A stretch of 64,000 bases of DNA, from assembly GCF_027531545.1 (NCBI RefSeq), contig NZ_JAPZSC010000025.1:1-64000 (forward strand), read 5' to 3'. Shown here one piece after another: positions 1 through 10,500 of the stretch (positions within the stretch are counted from its first letter, which is position 1; every line of letters starts with the position of its first letter). This DNA comes from Silanimonas sp. (GTDB lineage: Bacteria > Pseudomonadota > Gammaproteobacteria > Xanthomonadales > Xanthomonadaceae). The notes beneath the pieces were generated by a model. The model searched no databases, had not been told where the DNA came from, and was given only the letters and a program-made list of their open reading frames with translations. Position numbers and translations under genes: made by a program.

Positions 1-174
1 CGGCGGGATAACTGCGTCCGCTGGACGGGGAAACCCGTCTGGCGGCGCGGCAAAACGTGGAATTCCGACCGGATTGACGCGATTTCGGCCTTCAAGCCGC
101 GGAATCACGAGGGTTCGGCGGATTGTTCAGACCTTCCCTAGGATGGCGCCTCTCCAAGGACCCTCCACTGCACC
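1..174. other. Leader region upstream of the antiporter gene
   Basis: No coding sequence, RNA gene or clear terminator is recognisable here. A TTGACG hexamer at 74-79 could serve as a -35 element, but no convincing -10 follows at the right distance. The 5' end may hold the tail of an upstream intergenic region cut by the window edge. Confidence 0.4.
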
Positions 175-1398
175 ATGGCCGAGCTGATCCACCCCAAGAC
201 CGCCTTCCTGATGGTGATGCTCGGCATCTTCGCCCTGCCGTGGCTCGTGTGGCGCCTCGCGCGCACCGAGGACATCGCGCCGCTGGTGGTGGTGCAGATC
301 GTCGCCGGCATCCTGCTGGGGCCGGGCGTGGCGGGGGCGGCCTTCCCCGAGATCCATCAACAGCTGTTCCAGCCGATCGTGGTGGCCAACCTCAACGGCC
401 TCGCGTGGTGGGCGGTGATCATCTTCCTGTGGCTGGCCGGTATCGAGCTGGATCTGCGCTCGGCCTGGGCTGGTCGCCGCGAAACGGCGGTCACCGCCGG
501 GCTGGCGATGGTGATGCCGCTGCTGGTCGGTGCCGCCGCGGCCTGGGCGCTGCTGCAGTGGATGCCCGGCCTGCTCGGGCCGAAGGCCAGCGAACTGCAA
601 TTCGTCGCGGCACTGGGCATGGGCGCGGCGGTCACCGCGCTGCCGATCCTGATGCTGCTGATGGAAAAGCTCGGCATCCTGCGCACGCCGCTTGGGCAGC
701 GCGTCCTGCGCTACGCCAGCCTCGATGACATCGCGATCTGGATCGTGCTGGCCCTTATCCTCGTCGACGGCGACCGCCTGCTGCACCAGATCGGTTTCCT
801 CGCCGCCTTTGCGGTGTTGGCGCCGCTCGTGCGTCGCGGCCTTGCGCGCGTGGGCGAATTCGACCGCTGGGCGCTGGGCCTGATGTGGCTGCTGGCCTGC
901 GCGCTGGGCTCGGATGCGGCGGGCCTGCACTTCATGGTCGGTGCCTTCCTTGCCGGCGTCATCATCGACCGCCACTGGTTCGCGGAAGAGCGCTTCGATC
1001 TCGTCCGCAACACCGTGCTGGTCTTCATGATGCCGGTGTTCTTCCTCAGCACCGGCCTGCGCACCGAGTGGGACGCCGGCGGCAGCGCCGTGTTCATCGC
1101 CGCGGGCGTGATGCTGGTCGCCTCGGTGCTGGGCAAGCGCCTCGGCATCACCATCGCCGCGAAGATCCTCGGCTGGAAGCCCGGCGAGGCCTACCTGATC
1201 GGCTGGCTGCTGCAGACCAAGGCGCTGATCGAGATCATCTTCGCGACCATCCTTCTCGATAAAGGCATCATTTCGGCCGATGCCTTCACTGCGCTGCTGC
1301 TGATGGCGGTGGCCAGCACGATGCTGACGATCCCGATGGTGCGGCGGCGCTACGGCGCCGCTGGGATTCCTGACGCGATGAAGTCCGCCGGGCACTGA
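175..1398 (+). CDS. CPA2-family cation:proton antiporter (Kef/NhaP-like)
   Basis: This 407-residue integral membrane protein has about 11-12 hydrophobic segments along its whole length. The early GILLGPGVAG segment is typical of the Na+/H+ exchanger domain of the CPA2 superfamily. Proteins of this family exchange a monovalent cation (K+ or Na+) for protons across the inner membrane. There is no C-terminal TrkA-N/RCK domain, so it is shorter than KefB or KefC and matches exchanger-only members. The ATG at 175 is the first good start and opens with a short cytosolic stretch before the first helix. Ion specificity cannot be read from the sequence. The gene is convergent with dxs, with 19 bases between the stop codons. 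Confidence 0.85.
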   Translation: MAELIHPKTAFLMVMLGIFALPWLVWRLARTEDIAPLVVVQIVAGILLGPGVAGAAFPEIHQQLFQPIVVANLNGLAWWAVIIFLWLAGIELDLRSAWAGRRETAVTAGLAMVMPLLVGAAAAWALLQWMPGLLGPKASELQFVAALGMGAAVTALPILMLLMEKLGILRTPLGQRVLRYASLDDIAIWIVLALILVDGDRLLHQIGFLAAFAVLAPLVRRGLARVGEFDRWALGLMWLLACALGSDAAGLHFMVGAFLAGVIIDRHWFAEERFDLVRNTVLVFMMPVFFLSTGLRTEWDAGGSAVFIAAGVMLVASVLGKRLGITIAAKILGWKPGEAYLIGWLLQTKALIEIIFATILLDKGIISADAFTALLLMAVASTMLTIPMVRRRYGAAGIPDAMKSAGH

Positions 1399-1407
1399 GC
1401 CGGCGGA
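1384..1407. terminator. Stem-loop around the antiporter stop codon
   Basis: An 8-bp perfect stem (1384-1391 pairs with 1400-1407) encloses an 8-base loop holding the TGA stop (1396-1398). There is no U-run, so termination is inferred from its position between convergent genes. Confidence 0.4.
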
Positions 1408-1408
1408 C

Positions 1409-1428
1409 CCGCGGGGCTCAGCCCGCGG
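1409..1428. terminator. Stem-loop around the dxs stop codon
   Basis: A 7-bp GC stem (1409-1415 with 1422-1428) has a 6-base loop that contains the dxs stop codon (1418-1420 on the minus strand). It is followed on the plus strand by CTTT. It sits directly beside the 1384-1407 stem-loop, so the pair may work as a bidirectional terminator. Confidence 0.4.
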
Positions 1429-3319
1429 CTTTCAGCTCGGGCGTGGCCAGCGCCGGCCAGCGCTTCAGCACGGTGGCGCGGATCGCCGCGGCGTCGAGGC
1501 CGGCTTCGGCCAGCAGCTCCTCGCGCGCGGCGTGGTCCTGGAAGCGGTCGGGCAAGCCGAGCAGCAGGGTGGGCTTCATGACGCCTTCCTGCGCGAACAG
1601 CTCCAGCACCGCCGAGCCCGCGCCGCCCATGACCACGTTGTCTTCGAGGGTGACGAAGCCCTCGTGGGTGGCGGCGAGCTCGAGCAACAGCTCGCGGTCG
1701 AGTGGCTTCACGAAGCGCATGTTCACCACCGTGAGGCCGAGCTCCGCGCCGACCTGTTCGGCGACGGGCACCAGGGCGCCAAAGGCCAGCAGGGCGACGC
1801 CCTTGCCCTTGCGGCGCACCTCGGCCTTGCCGATCGGCAGCGTGTCGAGCGTCGTGGGCACGGCCACGCCGGGGCCGGTGCCGCGCGGGTAGCGCACCGC
1901 GGCCGGGCCCTCATGGCGCAGGCCGGTTGTCAGCATGGCGCGGCATTCGGCCTCGTCGGCCGGGGCCATCACCACCATATGCGGCACGCAGCGCAGGAAG
2001 GACAGATCGAGGTTGCCGGCGTGCGTGGCGCCGTCCGGGCCGACCACGCCGCCGCGGTCGATGGCGAACAGCACGTCGAGCTTCTGCGTGGCGACGTCGT
2101 GCACCAGCTGGTCGTAGCCGCGCTGCAGGAAGGTGGAATAGATCGCCACCACCGGCTTTGCGCCTTCGCAGGCCATGCCGGCGGCGAGGGTGACCGCGTG
2201 CTGCTCGGCGATCGCGACGTCGAAGTAGCGTTCCGGGTACTCCTTGCTGAAGCGCACCAGGCCCGAGCCTTCGCGCATCGCCGGCGTGATGCCGAGCAGC
2301 TTGGGTTCGGCGGCCGCGGCATCGCAGAGCCAGTCGCTGAAGATGTCGGTGTAGGTCTGCTTCTTGGCGCCGCCCTTGCTGACCACGCCGAGGTCCGGGT
2401 CGAAGGGCGAGACGGCGTGGTAGCCGATCTGGTCGCCTTCGGCGCGCTCGTAGCCCTTGCCCTTGGTGGTGATGACGTGGAGCAGCTGCGGGCCCTTCTT
2501 GCCCTTCAGCAGCTTCATCGCCTGCAGCATCGCCGGCAGGTCGTGGCCGTCGATCGGGCCGGTGTAGTGGAAGCCCATTTCCTCGAACAGCGTCGAGGGC
2601 ACGAACATGCCCTTGGCGTGCTCTTCCCAGCGCTTCATGAAGCGCGCCGCGGGGCTCTTGCGCTTGTCGCCGAGGATCTTCTTGCCGCCCTCGCGAACCG
2701 CGTTCAGCGTGTTCGAGGACATCAGCTTGCCGAGCATCTTGGTCAGGCCGCCGACGTTCTCGGAGATCGACATCCGGTTGTCGTTGAGCACCACCAGCAC
2801 ATCGGGTTCCGGGTCCATGCCGCCGGCGTGGTTCAGGGCCTCATAGGCCATGCCGGCCGTCATCGCGCCGTCGCCGATCACCGCGACGACCTTGCGCGCG
2901 TCGCCGGCACGCTGCAGGGCCGTGGCCATGCCGAGCGCGGCCGAGATGCTGGTGCTGCTGTGGCCCACGCCAAAGGTGTCGTAGACCGATTCGCTGCGCT
3001 TCGGGAACGGCGCGACGCCGCCCTTCTTCTTCACGCTGGTGATGCGTTCACCGCGACCGGTGAGGATCTTGTGCGGGTAGGTCTGGTGGCCGACGTCCCA
3101 CACCAGGCGGTCGTTCGGCGTGTCGTAGAGCCAATGCAGGGCGACGGTGAGTTCGATGACACCAAGCCCGGCGCCGAAGTGTCCGCCGCTCTGGCCGACC
3201 GATTCGATGAGATAGGCGCGCAGCTCGTCGGCGACGGCGGGCAGCTCCGCTTCGGGGAACTGGCGCAGGTCGGCGGGCAGGGTGATGCGGGAGAGGCGCG
3301 GGTAGCGCTGGGGGTCCAT
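1418..3319 (-). CDS. dxs: 1-deoxy-D-xylulose-5-phosphate synthase
   Basis: This is the first enzyme of the non-mevalonate (MEP) isoprenoid pathway. It condenses pyruvate and glyceraldehyde-3-phosphate using thiamine diphosphate. Family signatures are clear: [18 protein letters not shown] and [15 protein letters not shown] near the N-terminus, [15 protein letters not shown] (the ThDP/Mg motif), and [17 protein letters not shown] with its catalytic Glu. The transketolase C-terminal domain follows. I chose the ATG at 3319 (MDPQRYPRL) because it matches the usual family start and gives 633 residues. An ATG at 3328 and a TTG at 3337 are in frame and cannot be excluded, as none has a clear ribosome site. 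It appears monocistronic. Confidence 0.97.
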   Translation of the reverse strand: MDPQRYPRLSRITLPADLRQFPEAELPAVADELRAYLIESVGQSGGHFGAGLGVIELTVALHWLYDTPNDRLVWDVGHQTYPHKILTGRGERITSVKKKGGVAPFPKRSESVYDTFGVGHSSTSISAALGMATALQRAGDARKVVAVIGDGAMTAGMAYEALNHAGGMDPEPDVLVVLNDNRMSISENVGGLTKMLGKLMSSNTLNAVREGGKKILGDKRKSPAARFMKRWEEHAKGMFVPSTLFEEMGFHYTGPIDGHDLPAMLQAMKLLKGKKGPQLLHVITTKGKGYERAEGDQIGYHAVSPFDPDLGVVSKGGAKKQTYTDIFSDWLCDAAAAEPKLLGITPAMREGSGLVRFSKEYPERYFDVAIAEQHAVTLAAGMACEGAKPVVAIYSTFLQRGYDQLVHDVATQKLDVLFAIDRGGVVGPDGATHAGNLDLSFLRCVPHMVVMAPADEAECRAMLTTGLRHEGPAAVRYPRGTGPGVAVPTTLDTLPIGKAEVRRKGKGVALLAFGALVPVAEQVGAELGLTVVNMRFVKPLDRELLLELAATHEGFVTLEDNVVMGGAGSAVLELFAQEGVMKPTLLLGLPDRFQDHAAREELLAEAGLDAAAIRATVLKRWPALATPELKAAG

Positions 3320-3449
3320 CGCAGGCATCGGCAACAATTCGGTCGCGAATTGTCCGCCCGCGGGGGGAGGGGGGGCAAGCCGACGATGGGGCGGGATTCA
3401 GGCCGGCGGGGGCGCCGTCAGGGCGCGCGGCGCCGGTCTTCGGCCCGGC

Positions 3450-4361
3450 TCACGCCGCGTTGGCGTGGCCGACGGCGAGGGCGGCATTAATGTAATCGGC
3501 CACGTCGGCCTCGCTCGCCCCGGAGGCGCTGGCGATCTCGGTGAGCGTCGCCGGGGCCTTCAGCATCACCGTGGCGATGCGGAAGTGCTTCGGGAACTCG
3601 CGTTCCGCCTGTGGCCATTTCCCCAGTTGGAAGCGGGTGCCCGGGGCGTGGTCCTGCAGCCGTCCGCCGCCACCGCCGAGGGCCAGCAGCCAGGTCAGGC
3701 GCGACAAGGGTTGTGGGTCGCCGGCCTGGCGCAGAGCCGTGGCCGCGGTTTCCGGGTCCAGCGCTTCGACCGACTCGGCCGCGATTTCAGCGTGGCCGTA
3801 GTCGATCAGGGCTTTCAGTGATTTCCCTGGCGCGAACTGCTGCGAGGCGGGGTCGATCACGAGGCGCGGGAGGTCGCCGAACTGCACGGCGAAGGGGCCG
3901 GTGGCGCGGGCGAGGCGCGCGGCCAACCGGTTCGCCGGCATCGGCGCCATGACGACCGGGGCCTCGGGGGTGGTGGTCGCGACCGGCGGCGACACCGACG
4001 CCAATGACGTCGCGGCGGCGGCCGTGGGCTCGTGCACCTCCGCTTCGACCGTGGCTGCGGCGGCCGGGTGGCCCCCGGCGATGGCGGCCAGCACGGCCTG
4101 CAAGGCCTCGGCGCTCAATGGCGCGTCGATGCGGTGGGTGGTGTCGGCGCGCAGGGCCTGGGTGAGGCCGATAGTGACCTTCCCGGCGTCGAAGCCCTTC
4201 ATCCACGCCATCTGGCCGTACATCGAGTCGAGGTCGATCAGGACGGCGTCGGCGCCCGCTTCGTCGGACAGCGCCCAGTCGCCCAGGTGCAGGCGCTCGA
4301 ACAGCGCGCGCGCATTGGCCTCGTCGGCGCGGTCGAAGCCGGAAAAGCTGAGTCGGGGCAT
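3450..4361 (-). CDS. Conserved hypothetical with degenerate receiver-like N-terminus
   Basis: This 303-residue protein has three visible parts. Residues 1-95 resemble a response-regulator receiver fold, with a DAVLIDLDSMYGQMAW strand-loop at the phospho-Asp position and a later ITIGLTQ-like strand (here VTIGLTQ). The usual acidic pocket and conserved Lys are not evident, so phosphorylation is doubtful. The middle is Ala/Pro/Thr-rich and probably a linker. The C-terminal 130 residues end in a helix-turn-helix-like stretch (LTEIASASGASEADVADYINAAL). No specific family is recognised; an atypical output regulator or adaptor is an inference. It is divergent from the giant surface gene, with about 200 bases between the starts. 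Confidence 0.7.
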   Translation of the reverse strand: MPRLSFSGFDRADEANARALFERLHLGDWALSDEAGADAVLIDLDSMYGQMAWMKGFDAGKVTIGLTQALRADTTHRIDAPLSAEALQAVLAAIAGGHPAAAATVEAEVHEPTAAAATSLASVSPPVATTTPEAPVVMAPMPANRLAARLARATGPFAVQFGDLPRLVIDPASQQFAPGKSLKALIDYGHAEIAAESVEALDPETAATALRQAGDPQPLSRLTWLLALGGGGGRLQDHAPGTRFQLGKWPQAEREFPKHFRIATVMLKAPATLTEIASASGASEADVADYINAALAVGHANAA

Positions 4362-4559
4362 GGCGGTTTCCGTGAGGAAGCTGCCCGGGAGTATCCCGAG
4401 GGCAGCCCTGCGGGGGCAACGAACGAACGGCCCATGAACCGTGACGGCAATCGATTTTTCAGGTGGATTGACGGTTCACAGGTGTTTAATTGCCTTCACC
4501 GGGGGGGCTCCCCATACTCAGCACGGCACTCGTCCCGCGGTGACCGTCCGGTGTCCTCC
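4362..4559. other. Divergent intergenic region before the giant surface gene
   Basis: This 198-base region is noticeably more AT-rich (4450-4495) than its surroundings and must hold promoters for both flanking genes. A TTGACG at 4468-4473 and a TTTAAT at 4485-4490 are visible, but their spacing of 11 is too short for a standard sigma-70 promoter. An in-frame ATG at 4435 would add 42 residues to the downstream protein ahead of its signal peptide and is rejected as the start. Confidence 0.4.
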
Positions 4560-7500
4560 ATGCCCGTTTCTCTCGTGGCCGTCTTCGGCCGCGTCGCTCG
4601 CGCGCTGTCTCTCGTCCTGATTGCCGCCCTGGCCGCTTCGCCCGCCGTTGCCTACGACCTGCAGTTCGCCTTCATCCGCGACGACCAGAGCCCGGCCCCG
4701 TCCGGCTCGGACCCGACCCCGGCCGGCGGCACGATCGTCTACGACGTGCGGATCGAGAACAGCGCGGCGGACAGCATCGCCAACGTGCAGACCGTGTTCG
4801 ACGTGCCCGTGGGCACGACGCCGGTGTCGCTGCCGGGCAACTGCAGCCTTCGCGTTGGTCTGCCGGCCCAGGTGGTCTGCACCCACGGGACCCTGGTGGG
4901 CACGCTGGCCGCGCCGACGCCGGGCAGCCCCGTCGATTTCCAGCTGCGCTTCCAGACCACCGTCGCGGGCACCGTCACGCTGCGCGGCGCGATCGGCGTG
5001 GGTGTGCCGCCGGCCTCGGCCCTGCCGCTCGCGGGTGGCGACCCCTTCTTCGGCACCGACACCAACACCGCGAACAACAACAGCTCGCAGGCCACCACGG
5101 TCACCAACGGTGCCGACCTCGCCATCACCAAGACGGACAGCCCGGACCCGGTGAACGGTGGCGACCGCATCACCTACACGATCAACGTCACCAACAACGG
5201 CCCGAACGACGCGGTTGGCGTCCGCGTGCGCGACACGCTGTCGAGTTCGACGACCTATGTGGCCAGCAGCGCAACCGGCGCCGGCTGGATCTTCTCGCAT
5301 GTCAGCGGCGTGCTGACGGCCACCCGTGCCGCCACGCTGGCGAATGGCGCGTCGGCCTCGTTCACCTACCAGGCCACGGTTAACGTCGGCTCGGGCAGCG
5401 TGGCGAACAGCGCGGTGGTCGACACCATTGGCGGCGGCGCCACGCCCGATTTCGACCCGAACAACAACACCGCCATCGCGAACACCGCGGTGAATCCGGG
5501 TGCGGACGCCAGCATCACCAAACTGGTCTCGGCGACGCCGGTCGTGGAAGGCAGCACCGTCACCTTCACCCTGCGGCCGCGCAACGCCGGCCCGAGCGTG
5601 CTGACCTCGGCCGTGGTCAGCGACACGCTGCCCGCCGGTTTCAGCGGCGTCGCTATCACCTCCAGCCCGAACTGGGTCTGCGCGTTCTCCGGCGCGGGCA
5701 ACAGCCAGCTCGACTGCACGCGCGCCAGCGTGCCGGTGGGCGCCACCGACAACATCGTGTTCACCGCAACGACGGCGACGGGCGTGCCCGGCACCGGCCA
5801 GGTGTTCACCAACACCGGCACCATCACCTCGGCCACGCCGGACCCGAACCTGCCGAACAACAGCGGCAGCGTGAACCTGACCGTGCTGCCCGACGGTGCC
5901 GACCTGCAGATCACCAGCAAGTCGCGTGACCGCAGCATCGTCACGATCGGCGCCGGCGCGGCCTCGCGCGTCAATTCGACGATCGTCGTCCGCAACAACG
6001 GCCCGCAGGTGGTCAGCTCGAACCTCGTCCTCACCGACGCGCTCGAAGCCAGCGAGAGCTTCGTTTCGTCCAGCGGTCCGTGGAGCTGCGCCGCCGCTGG
6101 CGCGCCCCAGGTCGTGACCTGTACCTACACCGGCACCTACCCGGTGGGTGTGGGCACCACGCTCAATGGCGGCAACGCGCTGGTGATCACCACCGAAGCC
6201 GTCGCCGCGGACACCGACATCGTCAACACCGCCTGCGTCGGCGGCAGCGGCGGCAGCGCCGAGCCGGTGACGCCCGGCCCGGACCTCGACCCGAACACCA
6301 GCAATGACTGCGCCGGCCCGGGCAGTGGCACCACGGCGACCACGCAGAGCGCCGACCTGGTGCTCGCCAAGGTGACGTCGACCCCGACCGGGGGCGACAA
6401 GGTCGTTTCGACCAGCGAATCCAGCGTCACCTACACGTTGACGGTGACCAACACCGGCCCGGACGCGACGACGGGCGTGGTCATCACCGACCCGCTGCCG
6501 GGCTTCCGCACCAGCACGCCGACGACGCCAGCCCCGAGCTTCGACCTCGCCGGCGCGCCGGGCTGGAGCTGCGCGATGGCGGGTGGCACGGCCACCTGCC
6601 GCTCCAACGCCACCTCCCTCGCCTCAGGCGCCAGCGCGACCATCGGCATCACCGTGCAGCGCCCGCTCAACGACAGCGCGGGCAACAACGCCACCTGCAA
6701 TGGCGCCACCCAGCCGAACGCGTTCTGCAACACGGCGGTGGTCGCGGTCGACCGCACGGTGGCCGGCGCGGTCGGCGACGGCGACTTCTCCGACAACACG
6801 GCCGAAGACCACGTCACGGTGGAGCGCGTGTCCAACGTGCGCACCACGGCCAACGTCGTGACGCCCAGCACCACCGGCCAGGTCGGCGTGAACTCGACCT
6901 TCCGCATCGACTACCTCAATGCCGGGCCTTCCGTGGCCCGCGGCGTGGTGTATCGCGCCACCATCGGCCTGCCGGCCAACGACACCGGCTTCGTGCTGAC
7001 GAACCTCGCCAACAGCGGCGCCACCGCCTGCAACGTGGCCACCGGTCCGGGGGTGACGACGGCGGCTGGCGCGGGTGGCACTTCGTATGCGAACTCCACC
7101 GGCGTGGCCAGCACGATCACCGTGACCTGCGGCGCGCTGGACATGGCGAACCAGAACGGCCAGAACCTGCAGATCACCCTGCGCCCGAATTTCGGCGCTG
7201 CTGGCCCGTACACCGCGGTGGGCGACTTCACCTTCGGCAGCGGCAGCTCGAGCGGCAGCGATGCGCAGGGCGCCTGGGAATACAACAGCGTGACGGGTGC
7301 GGCGGACGACGAGCGTAGCGAGACGCTGACGCTGACGGCCGACCAGATCAACTTGCTGACGAACAAGACCGATCTCGTCGATCCGGTCGGCTTCGATCCC
7401 AGCGATTTCAGCAACAACCTGATCACCTACCGGGTCTCGGTGCGCAACCTCGGCCCTTCGGTGGCCAGCAGCGTGTCGATCACCGACACCATCACGCCGC

Positions 7501-10500
7501 CGGCCGGCAAGACGCTGCGCTACCTCGGTGCCTCCACGTCGTCCTCCGGGCCGTTCGTCCCGGCCCGATGCACGCAGAACGTCGGTGTGAACCCGAGCAC
7601 GGGCGTTGCGATGGGCTTCACCTGCGTGATGCCGGGTGCCGGCTTCACCCCGAACGTCGATGGTGTCGTCGGCGTGAACCAGGTGGCCGAGCTGTTCCTC
7701 GCGTTCCAGTACGAGTCCGCACCGAACGGCACCGGCGACACGCTGTCGAACACCGCCACGGCCGTGGCCGCGGAGACCGACACCGACCTCAGCAACAACA
7801 CCGATGCCGAGGACACGACGATCCGCTCGCGCGCCGACCTGTCGGTGACGAAGTTCGCCGTGCTGACGGCACCGAGCGCCGACCCGACGGTGGCCCTGCC
7901 GGCGAACACGCCGAGCGTGACGCTGCGCCAGCCCTTCTTCTATGTCGTCGAAGGCAGGAACAACGGGCCCGGCCTGTCGCTGTCGCGCGATCGTTCCGGC
8001 ACCAATCCGCTGAACGGCACCGGCACCGTCGTCACCGACAGCCTGCCCATCGGCTTGCGCGTCACCGGCCCGGCCACCTGGCAGAAGGTTGGCGACACGC
8101 TCGCCGGCGCCTTCCCGGACGCCAACGGCAGTGGAACCTGCGCGCCGCCGGCGGCCATCCCCTTCACCGTGGCGTCGGGCTCGCAGACCTTCACCTGCAA
8201 CGTCGGCGACCTGACCTTCCTCACCGGCACCCCCGGCCGCGTGCGCGTGATCATCCCGGCCGAGTGGGTGGCCTACCCGCCGGCGGCGACGGGCACCCGC
8301 ACGACGGTGACCAACGGCGCCGCGATTGCCACCGAGCAGATCGACCCCACCCCGGGCAACAACGGCACGACGCGCGACACCGACGTGACCCGCGCGACGC
8401 TCGCCGGTACCGTGTTCCAGGACCGCGACCGCGCCGGCGCGAACGGCGGCACGCCGCAGGCCGCCGGCACCGAGCCGCGCATCGCCGGCGTGACGCTGAC
8501 GCTCACCGGCACCGACGCCTACGGCAACGTGCTCTCGGGCGTCACCGCCACCACCGACGCGAGCGGCAACTACCTGTTCGCGAACCTCGCGCCGTCCGAC
8601 GCGGCGGGCTACACCGTCACGCAGACGCAGCCGGCGGGCTTCGCCAACGGTCCGGTCGATCCGCCGGCCTTCGGCACGGCCACCGGCCCCTCGCTGACGG
8701 CGGGCACCCCGGCCTACCAGCGCCCGGCGCTGGCCGGCAACTCGGCCTACACCGGCGTGGTCGTCGGCACCGACGAGGCCGGCGTGCGCTACCACTTCCC
8801 CGAAGTGCGCCAGCCGCTGCTGCGCGGCTTCGTCTACGTCGACGGCAACTTCAACAACGTGCGTGATGCGGGCACCGACCCCGCCATCAGCGGCGCCACC
8901 GTGCGCCTGCTCGATGCCGCGGGCGCGACGGTGCTGGCCACGGCCACCACCGACGGCACCGGCGCCTACCAGTTCGACCTCGGTGCGCTCGGCCTCGATC
9001 CGCTCGCCACCTACGTGCTCGAGCAGCCGCTGCCGGGCCCGGCGGGCACCTATATCAACCGTCCGACCGCGGTGAACCCCGGCCTCGTCGGCGGCGCGGC
9101 CTGCGTCGGCTGCGCGGCAGCGGGCGACACCCCGACGGCGGGCACCGACCGCATCACCGGCATCGACCTCTCGTCCGGCGCGGACGGCACGGTCTTCAAC
9201 TTCGGCGAGGTCTTCAACTCATCGACCGGCATCAGCGGCTTCGTCTACCTCGACCGCAACGACAACGGCAGCTTCGACAACGGCGGAGCCGATGCCGGCA
9301 CCGTCAACTCGCGGCCGAACGGCGGCCTGCAGGGCGTGACCGTGCGCCTCGATGGCGCGGGTGCCGACGGCGTGTTCGGCAATGGCGATGATCCGGCGCC
9401 CCTGACGCAGACCACCGGTGCGGACGGCGGCTACCGCTTCGACAACCTCGTGGCCGGCCAGAACTATCGCGTCGTCGAAACCCAGCCCACCGGCTACGGC
9501 AATGGCACGCAGAACCCGGGCGGCACGATCACGCTGACCAACCTCGCGACCACCGGTTCGACCGGCAACAACTTCGGCGAGCGCCTCGGCGCGCTGGCCG
9601 GCAGCGTGTGGCTCGATGCCGACAACGACGGCGTGCGCGACCCGGGCGAAGGCCCGCTGGCCGGCGTGGTGATCCAGCTCACGGGCACCGACGCCAACGG
9701 CGCGGTCTCGCGCTCGGCCACGACGCTGGTCGATGGCACCTACCGCTTCGACGACCTGCTCGCCGGCACCTACGTGGTGACGGAACCGACGCAGCCCACC
9801 GGCACGCTCGACGCGCGCACCTTCGCTGGCAGCGCGGGCGGCACGGCCTCGGCAGCGGGCAGCACGCCGAGCACGATCAGCGCGATCACGCTGGGCGCGG
9901 GCGTGGTGTCGACCGCCAACGATTTCTCCGAGACCCTGCCGGTTGCGATCCGCGGCCGCGTGTACTTCGACAACGACAACGACGGCGTCATCGATGCCGG
10001 TGAGGGCGGCATCGCCACGCAGGTGATCCGCATCACCGGCACCAACGACCTCGGCCAGCCGGTCTCGCGCGACGTGACGACCGACGCCCAGGGTCGCTTC
10101 GAAGCCACCGACCTGCGTCCGGGCATCTACACCCTGACGCAGCCGGCGCAGCCGGCGAACACCGCCAACGGCATCACCACGCCGGGCAGCGCGGGCGGCA
10201 CGGCCACCGGGCCGGCCACGACGCCGAGTGCGATCACCCCGATCGTGCTGACGACGCCGGGCAGCGCCTCGAACGACAACCACTTCGGCGAGATCCCGAA
10301 CAACGCGTCGATCGCCGGCCGCGTGTGGCTCGACCGCGACAACGACGGTGTCATCGATGCCGGCGAGACCTTCCTTTCCGGCGTGACCGTGGTGCTGACC
10401 GGCATCGACGCGAACGGCGCAGCGGTGAATCGCAGCGTGACGACGGGTGCGGACGGCCGCTACGCCTTCGACGGCCTGCTGCCGGGCACCTACACGGTGA

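Noticed and set aside
1532-3490. 652-codon plus-strand open frame opposite dxs
   Set aside because: dxs is unmistakable on the minus strand; this frame is a His/Arg/Gly-rich shadow.
4468-4490. TTGACG and TTTAAT as a promoter for the giant gene
   Set aside because: Spacing is only 11 bases, too short for a sigma-70 promoter.
4032-4559. N-terminal extension of the giant surface protein
   Set aside because: It overlaps the divergent gene, and the sequence after 4560 has a classical signal peptide that would be buried by the extension.
6624-8795. 723-codon minus-strand open frame opposite the giant surface gene
   Set aside because: Composition is typical of an antisense shadow; the plus strand carries clear DUF11 modules.
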